DNA of 6,531 nucleotides from Planctomycetota bacterium (lineage in GTDB: Bacteria > Planctomycetota > Phycisphaerae > Sedimentisphaerales > Anaerobacaceae). A program made the position numbers and the translations under genes. The stretch is from contig JAGLTN010000364.1 of the NCBI GenBank assembly GCA_023135255.1, positions 1 to 6,531 on the forward strand, given 5' to 3'. The notes beneath the pieces are model-generated. The model had not been told where the DNA came from, ran no database searches, and was given only the letters and a program-made list of their open reading frames with translations. Of the stretch, positions 1 through 5,483 are shown piece after piece; the first letter of the stretch is position 1; the number at the start of each line of letters is the position of its first letter.

Positions 1-183
1 TTTTTCGCTTTATCCGCGGGTAAATATACTGATCCCAATTGAATTTGTCCGTTTATCCGCGGGTAAATAACTCAAAGATAACAAGTTATGGATTTATTCG
101 CGGACATTTACTACCCTTAAGGGTATAACTCAAAGATAAGAAGTTACGGATTTATTCGCGGAAATTTATTACCATGAATGGTA
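1..183. repeat. Extragenic repeat cluster: four TTTATYCGCGG copies, two within a 58-nt tandem unit
   Basis: This stretch has no credible reading frame. An exact 18-nt repeat, TTTATCCGCGGGTAAATA, occurs at 9-26 and 52-69. A second unit of 58 nt occurs in tandem at 67-124 and 125-182, differing at 7 of 58 positions by eye, and contains the related TTTATTCGCGGA. CGCG cores lie at 15, 58, 99 and 157. Each core sits in a near-palindrome. Each 58-nt unit ends in another small palindrome, TACCCTTAAGGGTA (112-125) and TACCATGAATGGTA (170-183), whose differences include one compensatory pair. This looks like a family of extragenic palindromic repeats, perhaps dispersed in the genome, or a cluster of operator-like sites. 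Function is unknown. It could also form the 3' end of a gene lying left of the window. Confidence 0.75.
67..182. repeat. 58-nt imperfect tandem repeat, two units
   Basis: Units 67-124 and 125-182 both start ATAACTCAAAGATAA and both contain GGATTTATTCGCGGA. They abut without a spacer and are about 88% identical by manual alignment. The differences cluster towards the right end. There the terminal palindrome changes from CCC..GGG to CCA..TGG, so the pairing survives at that position, while the innermost pair is lost. Only two units are present and nothing lies between them, so this is not a CRISPR array. Confidence 0.8.
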
Positions 184-250
184 TTATAAGACGTTTTGGA
201 TAACAGTCTCTTTGCAATCTCATTTCTATTATTTTTTTATATTCCTAAAT

Positions 251-279
251 TTGGCAGTCATATCTTTTGTTTTTATGCT
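251..279 (+). promoter_or_regulatory. Candidate sigma-70-type promoter of the major pilin
   Basis: TTGGCA (251-256, 5 of 6 matches to TTGACA) is separated by exactly 17 nt from TATGCT (274-279, 4 of 6 matches to TATAAT). It is the best-spaced pair I found upstream of the pilin. In such an AT-rich region, chance matches are expected. I saw no -24/-12 sigma-54 element, which often drives pilin genes in other bacteria. Confidence 0.35.
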
Positions 280-387
280 TAATTTAGGCGTTTAAGAAGC
301 CGTGTGAGCGGCAAAAAGTGTAATTTGTAAATTTTTGAGCTAAAAACGAATATCATGAAAGTTTTGAAAAGAAAAGTTGCTGGTTTT

Positions 388-396
388 TAAGGAGGT
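388..396 (+). promoter_or_regulatory. Isolated strong Shine-Dalgarno sequence without a start codon
   Basis: TAAGGAGGT is a 9-nt complement to the usual 3' end of bacterial 16S rRNA and the strongest SD in the window. No ATG, GTG, TTG or CTG lies within the normal 4-12 nt downstream, and the pilin ATG is 120 nt away. Its TAA is also the stop codon of the 11-codon mini-frame at 355-390. It may be a ribosome standby site, an RNA-binding-protein target, or a relic of a lost gene start. Confidence 0.5.
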
Positions 397-432
397 TTAT
401 AACAGAAAATTTTTAGTTTGTTTAGTTAAGTA

Positions 433-455
433 AGGCGTCGATGTTGTCGATGCCT
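433..455 (+). promoter_or_regulatory. Stable hairpin in the pilin 5' leader
   Basis: AGGCGTCGA (433-441) pairs with TCGATGCCT (447-455) around a 5-nt loop, TGTTG. The stem is 9 bp with one G-U wobble. No T-run follows, so it is not a simple terminator. It lies about 60 nt upstream of the pilin ATG. It may protect the 5' end of an abundant mRNA or serve as a regulatory element; its role is unknown. Confidence 0.5.
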
Positions 456-503
456 CGTGCGGTTTGGAATTTAATAGTTTGATGAAAAAATATTTTTTTT
501 AAC

Positions 504-510
504 AAGGGGT
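504..510 (+). promoter_or_regulatory. Ribosome binding site of the major pilin
   Basis: AAGGGGT lies 6 nt before the ATG at 517 and supports that start. It is one of the few recognisable SD sequences in the window; most of the minor pseudopilin genes lack one. Confidence 0.7.
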
Positions 511-516
511 ACAAAA

Positions 517-1002
517 ATGAAGGCAAAAAAAGGTTTTACATTAGTAGAAATTCTGATTGTAGTTGTAATTCTTGGTATTCTCGCGGCAATCGTGATTCCA
601 CAGTTCACGGATGCAAGTACAGAAGCTAAAGAAGCAAATCTGAAAAGTACACTCCAGACAGTTCGTGGTCAAATCGAATTTTACAAAATTCAGCACAATG
701 ATGCATTCCCAGATCCAAACACTCTTGCTTCGTTTACTGCTTGTTTGACAGGTTACACAGATCAGAATGGCGATACGGCACTTTTTGATGATCTTGGTGC
801 TTTGGGTCCATATCTTCAGAGTATGCCTACAAATCCATGGATCACAGGTGCAACTGCTGATGATGTAAGTTTTGTAACAACCAATCCAACAGAAGGAACA
901 GATACTACAGGTTGGTACTTTAATACTAATACAGGTCGTTTTGGTGCAAACGACTCACGTAATTGCGATGATGCAGATAGTACAGAGCATGCAGCCCTGT
1001 AA
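517..1002 (+). CDS. Major type IV pilin / GspG-like pseudopilin
   Basis: A 161-aa prepilin, probably the shaft subunit. A very short leader, MKAKKG, ends at Gly6. The mature protein begins at Phe7 with Glu11 at +5, the residue needed for subunit assembly and typical of PilD-processed pilins. Residues 7-30 form the hydrophobic N-terminal helix, which continues as an amphipathic helix to about 60. The globular part has the 'PYLQSMPTNPW' and 'GWYFNT..GRFG' segments seen in GspG-type pseudopilins. Two cysteines (76 and 150) could close a C-terminal disulfide loop. The last 18 residues are Asp-rich. Codon use is strongly biased: all three Arg are CGT, 10 of 12 Gly are GGT, and 6 of 7 Pro are CCA. 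The minor pilins downstream favour AGA/AGG for Arg. Together with its own RBS and terminator, this indicates high, separate expression. Whether the fibre is a true pilus or a T2SS-like pseudopilus cannot be decided from the sequence. Confidence 0.93.
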   Translation: MKAKKGFTLVEILIVVVILGILAAIVIPQFTDASTEAKEANLKSTLQTVRGQIEFYKIQHNDAFPDPNTLASFTACLTGYTDQNGDTALFDDLGALGPYLQSMPTNPWITGATADDVSFVTTNPTEGTDTTGWYFNTNTGRFGANDSRNCDDADSTEHAAL

Positions 1003-1039
1003 TATCACTTAAGTTTTGCATCAGCATAAATGCGAAATT

Positions 1040-1088
1040 AAAGCTGACCGGTTTTGGGCGAGAGGGCCTTAGCTGGTCAGCTTTTTTT
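1040..1088 (+). terminator. Rho-independent terminator after the major pilin
   Basis: AAGCTGACC (1041-1049) pairs perfectly with GGTCAGCTT (1075-1083), extended by one A-T pair, and is followed by a run of seven T (1082-1088). The loop is large, about 25 nt, and may fold further. It starts 37 nt after the pilin stop, so it should separate the pilin transcript from the minor pilin operon, perhaps with partial read-through, since no strong promoter is evident between 1089 and 1133. Confidence 0.88.
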
Positions 1089-1133
1089 ATGTTGCCCCCA
1101 AGGCTATAAATGCCGAGTTAAAACGGTAGAGTT

Positions 1134-1568
1134 ATGGAAGCTATAAGTTCTAAAAAACATAAAGGGTTTTCCCTGGTTGAGTCTATGATAGCGTTAGTGA
1201 TTTTAGGTTTTGCCGCTTCGGCTGTTGTTGTGCCTTTTTCCAGCGGTTCAAAAGTCCGCGCTGAGGGGATGAGAAGGACATTAGCGGCCTGCCTTGCCAG
1301 TGATATGATAGAGCAGGCTCTAAGTGAAGATTTTGATGATATCGTAAGTAATTATAACTATTCCGAGTCTAAGGGGCAGATAAAGAACTATCAGGGCAGT
1401 AATTTTACCGATTCGAGGTATTCTAAATTCAGCAGGCAAGTCGTCAGCCAGGAAGTTTATGTATCCCAGGAAGACGGCAACTTCGATGCAAAGTTTATCC
1501 GTATCACTGTCGTAGTGTATTATGACGACCTTGAGATGGTGACGATTAACAGGTTAGTAAGTGAATAA
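1134..1568 (+). CDS. Minor pseudopilin, PilV/GspI-like
   Basis: A 144-aa prepilin. The leader of 11 residues ends in Lys-His-Lys-Gly. The mature protein starts FSLVESMIALVILGF, with Glu at +5 (residue 16), and is followed by the hydrophobic helix to about residue 35. The helix continues through 'RRTLAACLASDMIEQAL'. The C-terminal half has the pattern of GspI/PilV proteins: a SRQV strand at about 100, then the hydrophobic strand 'FIRITVVVYYDD' (121-132) and a short last strand. By family knowledge it would sit in the tip complex with the next two gene products. The start has only a weak purine-rich element (GGTAGAG, 1125-1131). It is the first gene of a close trio; the next starts 3 nt after its stop. 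Assignment to PilV/GspI rests on length, pattern and position; 'prepilin-type protein' is secure. Confidence 0.85.
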   Translation: MEAISSKKHKGFSLVESMIALVILGFAASAVVVPFSSGSKVRAEGMRRTLAACLASDMIEQALSEDFDDIVSNYNYSESKGQIKNYQGSNFTDSRYSKFSRQVVSQEVYVSQEDGNFDAKFIRITVVVYYDDLEMVTINRLVSE

Positions 1569-1571
1569 TAT

Positions 1572-2240
1572 TTGAAAGTGATCGATGCTTTGAAAAAAAA
1601 CAGAAGACAATTTAAAGGCTTTACGATGGTAGAGTTGATGATAGCGATAGTTATCACCGGTTTTATTACCTCTGCGGCAGCTACGCTTGCATTTGCATTT
1701 AGCAGTGTCAATGAGTCTTCTGATGAAATAAGTGTTACACAGGCACAGGTTAGGTTTGCGAGTTTGCGTTTAAAAGAATTAATCAGCCAAAGCAAATTGG
1801 TATGTGCTAAGACTGATGATGACCTGGTTTTGTGGAGCAGGGACATAAACAGGGACAATGACATAGATGTTGAAGAAGTTATTTATATTGAGACCGGTCC
1901 GGATAATAATTATATTCAGTTACTTGAGTTTAAATCGGCCGAGGTCTGGCTGATAAGCGGTTTTGACAGTTCAGATAAGATAGGTGGTTTTTTGCTTTCC
2001 GGGGTTAAGTCTTCTTTTCTGGGTGGAACTGATTATTCTCACACAAGATTGATAACATCCTGCAGTAATGTCATTTTTACGCTGGATAAATCCGCTCCGA
2101 ACACGGAGTTTGTGAGTATTTCTTTTGATATTGAAGTTAATGGTATTAGTCAGAATTATCAGATAAATGCGAAATTAAAATGCTGGGCAGGCAATCTGAT
2201 TAGAGGTAGTTCAGGTATTCTTGTTTCTGATGATGATTAA
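1572..2240 (+). CDS. Minor pseudopilin, PilW/GspJ-like, with an EF-hand-like loop
   Basis: A 222-aa prepilin. The leader is 16 residues, ending 'RRQFKG'. The mature protein begins FTMVELMIAIVITGF, with Glu at +5, and the helix runs to about residue 44. 'TQAQVRFASLRLKELISQS' continues the helix, as in GspJ/PilW. Residues 91-102 read DINRDNDIDVEE, with Asp/Asn at positions 1, 3, 5, 7 and 9 and Glu at 12, a good match to an EF-hand-type calcium loop. Calcium binding is known in some GspJ/GspK/GspG pseudopilins, but here it is inference. Three cysteines (78, 164, 204). The start is uncertain: I use TTG at 1572, 3 nt after the previous stop, but GTG at 1578 or TTG at 1590 would also leave an acceptable leader. 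None has a clear SD, so translational coupling is likely. The gene ends in two consecutive TAA codons. Confidence 0.85.
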   Translation: MKVIDALKKNRRQFKGFTMVELMIAIVITGFITSAAATLAFAFSSVNESSDEISVTQAQVRFASLRLKELISQSKLVCAKTDDDLVLWSRDINRDNDIDVEEVIYIETGPDNNYIQLLEFKSAEVWLISGFDSSDKIGGFLLSGVKSSFLGGTDYSHTRLITSCSNVIFTLDKSAPNTEFVSISFDIEVNGISQNYQINAKLKCWAGNLIRGSSGILVSDDD

Positions 2241-2249
2241 TAAACAATT

Positions 2250-3416
2250 ATGAATACAGTTAAGAGAAAACATAACAAATCGGGCGTTGTATTGCTGGTT
2301 ATCTTGTTTATTGTGATGACGGTGACAGTGGTATCGTTAGGTTTTATAGCTCGAAGCGATGTTGAGCTTAGCTGTGGTGTTAATATGGCTATGAAAGGCC
2401 AGATGGATTATCTCGCTCAGTCGGGCTTAGAACATGCCAGGGGGATTATACTCAATCCACAGGATGTAAATGATGACTACTGGAAAGGTGATACCCAATT
2501 ACAGCTTGATAACGGCAGTGATGATTATTATGATGTTTCGATCCTGCGAACAGACAACTGTGATTACCAGATCCAAGGTCAGGCCTATCGGTTGCAAAAC
2601 AGCCAACAGATAAGTTCGAGTAAACTTCAGGCAAATTTGCGCCTTGACCCTTGCATTGCGCTTAGAACAGGGGACAGCTGGTTCTCGGAAACCGGATTAA
2701 TTGTAAATGGTGATGTTTATGTTAAAGGTCAGTTAGCTGGCAATGCAACTATAAATGGCGATGCGTTTGCGAAAGACAGTATAGATAATACTGTAAATAT
2801 AACAGGCAGTGAGAATGAAAATGTGGCTGTTGAAACAATACCATTTCCTGATTTAGATTATGCAGATTTCAAAGATTCTTATTATATAGGCAGTGATAGC
2901 TATTCTCCATATCCAATCGATAACAGCATTACATTTGCCGGCGATACCTGGCCCACAGCTGGTAATCCCGCGGGAATCTGTTATTGTGATGGTGATCTTG
3001 TTATAGGCAGTGATACAACCATCCTCGGGACATTAGTTGTTAAGGGCGATTTGACAATTGATGGAACAAATATTCAAATTTCAGCAACAAAGAATTTCCC
3101 CGCTCTTATCGTGACGGGAAAGCTTGAATTAGTAAGTGGCAGTCAGTCAAATATTTACGGTTTGGTGCAAATCAAAGATAGTATTCAAGGGGTAAATGGA
3201 TTCGGCGGTACAGGCGCTGCGAATGTTAGTTTTACCGTTAACGGCAGCGTATTTATTAATGATAACAATATTGATGGTCTTTCAGATTGGACAAATGTAT
3301 TGAGGATAAATGCCTATCCTGATAAAACTGCAATCCAGTTATGGGATTCGGGCGGGACGCCGTCTCGGTGGAGTTGCGTTGGCGGGGCATTTTATAAAGG
3401 CATTGAACGATATTGA
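2250..3416 (+). CDS. Minor pseudopilin, PilX/GspK-like, with a beta-strand-rich C-terminal domain
   Basis: A 388-aa protein. The leader MNTVKRKHNKSG precedes VVLLVILFIVMTVTVVSLGF. Gly12 is the likely cleavage site, and position +5 is Leu rather than Glu, as in GspK and Pseudomonas-type PilX, which cap the fibre tip. The segment 'LAQSGLEHARGII' (55-67) is typical of PilX/GspK N-terminal domains. From about 145 onward there are repeated short strands: 'VNGDVYVKGQ', 'ATINGDAF', 'GDLVIGSDTTILG', 'TLVVKGDLTIDG', 'LIVTGKLELVSG', 'VQIKDSIQG', 'FTVNGSVFIND'. The spacing and Gly/Asp turns resemble a right-handed beta-helix or bactofilin-like fold (inference). Cysteines lie at 42, 104, 135, 244, 246 and 376. 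No SD precedes ATG 2250, which lies 9 nt after the previous stop. No clear terminator follows. I do not know a specific function beyond the minor pilin role. Confidence 0.82.
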   Translation: MNTVKRKHNKSGVVLLVILFIVMTVTVVSLGFIARSDVELSCGVNMAMKGQMDYLAQSGLEHARGIILNPQDVNDDYWKGDTQLQLDNGSDDYYDVSILRTDNCDYQIQGQAYRLQNSQQISSSKLQANLRLDPCIALRTGDSWFSETGLIVNGDVYVKGQLAGNATINGDAFAKDSIDNTVNITGSENENVAVETIPFPDLDYADFKDSYYIGSDSYSPYPIDNSITFAGDTWPTAGNPAGICYCDGDLVIGSDTTILGTLVVKGDLTIDGTNIQISATKNFPALIVTGKLELVSGSQSNIYGLVQIKDSIQGVNGFGGTGAANVSFTVNGSVFINDNNIDGLSDWTNVLRINAYPDKTAIQLWDSGGTPSRWSCVGGAFYKGIERY

Positions 3417-3797
3417 CAGTTTATAGGACTCGAAGTTTTTTGGCTGAACAGACTTATCGGCCTAATAACAGTAAGATAAAAAAAGAAGTAAGACATCGTT
3501 ACAAGATACAAATTATTTTACATCGAAGTAAGAAGTATCAATTCAGGTAGTTTTTTGAAAATGGCTGTTTTTCGGGCTGTTAATTGACGCAGGTATTACC
3601 GATTTTACCGGTTGTATTAAGTTTGTTGTTAATGGCGATTATATCTACAGTTGATTGTTTTAATAAGCTTATTTTTTAACGTCTGATAATTATAAGTCTG
3701 TTCCTAATACGTTTATTGGTAGTTAAGACAGAGCTTGAAGCGGTCGAAAAATGTAAGGTAAATGTTTTATTACTATTAATTTTGTGAAAATAAAGTG
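3417..3797. other. Gene-free gap between the two minor pilin blocks
   Basis: Stops are frequent in all plus frames. The longest curious stretch is an unstarted 31-codon frame (3559-3654) ending 'VVNGDYIYS'. No strong terminator follows the PilX-like gene. A loopless AT palindrome, AATAAGCTTATT (3662-3673), runs into six T but is too weak to call. GAAGTAAGA occurs twice (3485-3493 and 3525-3533), and ACCG/CGGT can form a small stem near 3598-3612. No convincing promoter pair was found, although one is expected here if the downstream genes form a separate operon. Confidence 0.6.
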
Positions 3798-4334
3798 ATG
3801 GAAATTAAAAGCAGTGACAATTTGGTGCAGGGTACAGGTTTGCATAGCGAGTTTGCAAAGGATGCCTGGTTAAGAGGCTTTACGCTTGTTGAGATAATTA
3901 TTGTGATAGTGATAATCTCAATAGCAGCGGCGATGGTTGTGCCAATGATGAGCTCAGCTGATGATATTCAGCTTCGAAGCGCCGCTAATAAATTAGCAGC
4001 AGATATTGAATATGCAAAGAGTATGGCTATCAGCAGGGGACAGAGATATACAGTCGTTTTCGATGAAACAGCAGAGAGCTATCAGATTGAGGATAGTAAC
4101 AGTGTAATAATAGACCATCCGGTCAGAAAAGATTTATATATAGAGCAGTTCGGCGGCACAAGCAGGTTAAGCAAAGTTGAGATTTCCGATGCTGATTTTG
4201 ATGGCGCCGATTCGGTTACCTTTGATTCTATTGGTTGCCCTGACAATGGCGGTACGGTAACCCTTACTGCTGGTGATAATACGATAGATGTGAATGTCGA
4301 GGCGGTTACGGGTTATATTTCTACTTCGAATTAA
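3798..4334 (+). CDS. Minor pseudopilin, FimT/GspH-like
   Basis: A 178-aa prepilin. Processing would follow Gly27 in 'AWLRG', leaving FTLVEIIIVIVIISIAAAMVVP with Glu at +5. The leader of 27 residues is long for this group. The helix continues into 'AANKLAADIEYAKSMAISRGQRYTV', the hallmark of the GspH/FimT family, followed by 'VFDETAESYQI'. The C-terminal beta sheet has 'VTFDSIGCPDNGGTVTL' and 'VNVEAVTGYIS', which fit the family's final strands. I start at ATG 3798; a GTG immediately upstream (3795) would add one residue, and internal TTG/GTG codons at residues 9, 10 and 15 would give a shorter leader. No clear SD. GspH/FimU-type proteins join the pseudopilin tip complex to the major shaft. The gene is followed closely by pilM, so it is probably the first gene of the pilMNO transcript. 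Confidence 0.87.
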   Translation: MEIKSSDNLVQGTGLHSEFAKDAWLRGFTLVEIIIVIVIISIAAAMVVPMMSSADDIQLRSAANKLAADIEYAKSMAISRGQRYTVVFDETAESYQIEDSNSVIIDHPVRKDLYIEQFGGTSRLSKVEISDADFDGADSVTFDSIGCPDNGGTVTLTAGDNTIDVNVEAVTGYISTSN

Positions 4335-4350
4335 TGGTGGATAGATTTTG

Positions 4351-5478
4351 ATGATAAGCTTTAAACTGAAAAATAAATGTTACAGGCCTATAGGATTAGA
4401 CATTGGTCACGATTCTGTGAAAATGATACAGTTTGTGATTAGCGATGGTAGTGTAAGTGTTGCTGCAGCAGCTAAGGTTGCGATTGATAAGGATTTGTGT
4501 GGTGACAATTCTAAATATCAACAATTCGTAGTATCATCAATTAACAAAATGCTCGCCAGTGGTAATTTTACAGGTAAAAATGTTGTTTCGTGTTTGGCGG
4601 GGGATGATGTGAAGATGACATCTTTGCGTTTGAATGAAACGGAAAGACTTCAGGCAGATGCGGTACTTAAGAAAGAGATGGCAGATCGTTTTGATTTTGA
4701 CCTGGATGAAGATCAGATCAGCTATCTTGATGCCGGTCATGTAAAGCATGGTGATGAGATCAAAACCGAATACCTGATGTTCGCAGCTTACAATGATGTC
4801 ATTAAAAATCATATCAATATGCTGGAGTTATGCTCTCTGAGACCAGTATCGATAGATATTGTGCCTTGTGCGTTGTTTAGAAGTTTTGAGCGTTCTCTTC
4901 GCAGGACCGAAGATGTCGAGCGAACATCTGTTTTTATTGATATTGGTAGCAAGTTTACAACGGTTGTGTTCGGCAGACGCGGTCAGATAAACTTTGTAAA
5001 GCAGATACCTGTTGGTTCTGAAGGGTTAAATCAGCAGATAGCTTCTAAGCTTAGCGTAAGTTTGGCTCAGGCGGATATATTACGAAGCAGGCTTCAAAAA
5101 GAAAGACGGTTGCGGGATAACAGTCAGATCGAAAACAGACTCGATGCCTCAAGCAGACAGGTGTTAATTGATGCAATAAGTTTTGTGGCTGAACAGCTCG
5201 CCAGGGAAGTGTCGCTTTGCTTTAAGTATTATACAGTTACATTCCGAGGCAAGGGGATTGAGAACGTTATTATTACAGGTGGTGGGGCTTATGAAAGCAT
5301 TTTGATTGGTGCTTTTAAACGCTATCTGGCGGTTGATATAGAAATTGCAAAGCCTTTAAAGGGTTTTGAAATACTAAATGGTGCTTTTGATAATGAAGAA
5401 ACTAAATTCGGTAGTGAATGGGCAGTAGCGGTAGGTCTGGGTACGAAAGGCTACGATTTCTCTAAGTGTAAGAATTAG
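4351..5478 (+). CDS. pilM: Type IV pilus assembly protein PilM (actin-like ATPase fold)
   Basis: A 375-aa protein of the PilM family, related to FtsA and actin. It is a cytoplasmic protein that binds ATP and the N-terminal tail of PilN, linking the motor side to the periplasmic alignment complex. The three nucleotide-binding motifs are visible: phosphate-1 'IGLDIGHDSVK' (14-24), phosphate-2 'VFIDIGSKFTTVVF' (194-207) and the adenosine motif 'VIITGGGA' (306-313). 'IDIVPCALFRSF' before phosphate-2 also fits the family. There is no membrane segment, and the length is close to the usual 350-380 aa. The start is ATG 4351; the TTG directly before it (4348) would add one residue. A weak GGTGGA lies at 4336-4341. 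It follows the GspH-like gene after 16 nt and precedes pilN by 5 nt. Seven cysteines are scattered without a motif. Confidence 0.95.
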   Translation: MISFKLKNKCYRPIGLDIGHDSVKMIQFVISDGSVSVAAAAKVAIDKDLCGDNSKYQQFVVSSINKMLASGNFTGKNVVSCLAGDDVKMTSLRLNETERLQADAVLKKEMADRFDFDLDEDQISYLDAGHVKHGDEIKTEYLMFAAYNDVIKNHINMLELCSLRPVSIDIVPCALFRSFERSLRRTEDVERTSVFIDIGSKFTTVVFGRRGQINFVKQIPVGSEGLNQQIASKLSVSLAQADILRSRLQKERRLRDNSQIENRLDASSRQVLIDAISFVAEQLAREVSLCFKYYTVTFRGKGIENVIITGGGAYESILIGAFKRYLAVDIEIAKPLKGFEILNGAFDNEETKFGSEWAVAVGLGTKGYDFSKCKN

Positions 5479-5483
5479 CGATT

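Larger units (their letters stand above)
184..516 (+). other. Long untranslated leader of the major pilin gene
   Basis: These 333 nt carry no credible gene. They hold, in order, a candidate promoter (251-279), a 4-bp hairpin GCCG/CGGC at 299-312, an 11-codon mini-frame at 355-390 starting MKVLKRK, an isolated strong SD sequence (388-396), a 9-bp hairpin (433-455), an A-run/T-run stretch at 485-500, and the pilin ribosome binding site (504-510). If the promoter is right, transcription starts near 286 and the leader is about 230 nt. That is long for a single pilin gene and leaves room for post-transcriptional control. I do not recognise a known riboswitch; in particular, I do not see the conserved core of the c-di-GMP-I (GEMM) class. 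Confidence 0.5.

Noticed and set aside
1..183. CRISPR array
   Set aside because: Repeat copies are irregularly spaced (43, 41 and 58 nt between cores). The tandem 58-nt units abut directly without variable spacers, and no cas gene is present.
482..502. Mini-frame MKKYFF just before the pilin RBS
   Set aside because: Only six codons, no SD in front, and it is produced by an A-run followed by a T-run, so chance is the simplest explanation.
184..516. Sigma-54 promoter or c-di-GMP riboswitch upstream of the pilin
   Set aside because: No GG-N10-GC element with TGGCAC/TTGC context and no GEMM-type conserved core could be found on reading the leader.
1082..1110. Promoter for the minor pilin operon with TATAAA at 1105-1110
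   Set aside because: The only -35 at 17-nt spacing is TTTTTT from the terminator tail. The match is too poor to call, although a promoter may be expected here.
1520..1864. Minus-strand open frame of 114 codons
   Set aside because: It lies opposite the end of the PilV-like and the start of the PilW-like gene, both of which have clear pilin motifs. Its translation shows no recognisable family and no good start.
2452..2634. Minus-strand open frame of 60 codons, His/Ser-rich
   Set aside because: It is fully inside the PilX-like gene, with low-complexity residues expected from antisense reading of Asp/Tyr-rich coding sequence.
3655..3680. Terminator at the AATAAGCTTATT palindrome followed by T's
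   Set aside because: The palindrome is AT-rich and has no loop, so the hairpin would be very weak. It also lies 240 nt past the upstream stop codon.
4537..4812. Minus-strand open frame of 91 codons
   Set aside because: It is antisense to pilM, whose motifs are unmistakable, and has no ribosome binding site.
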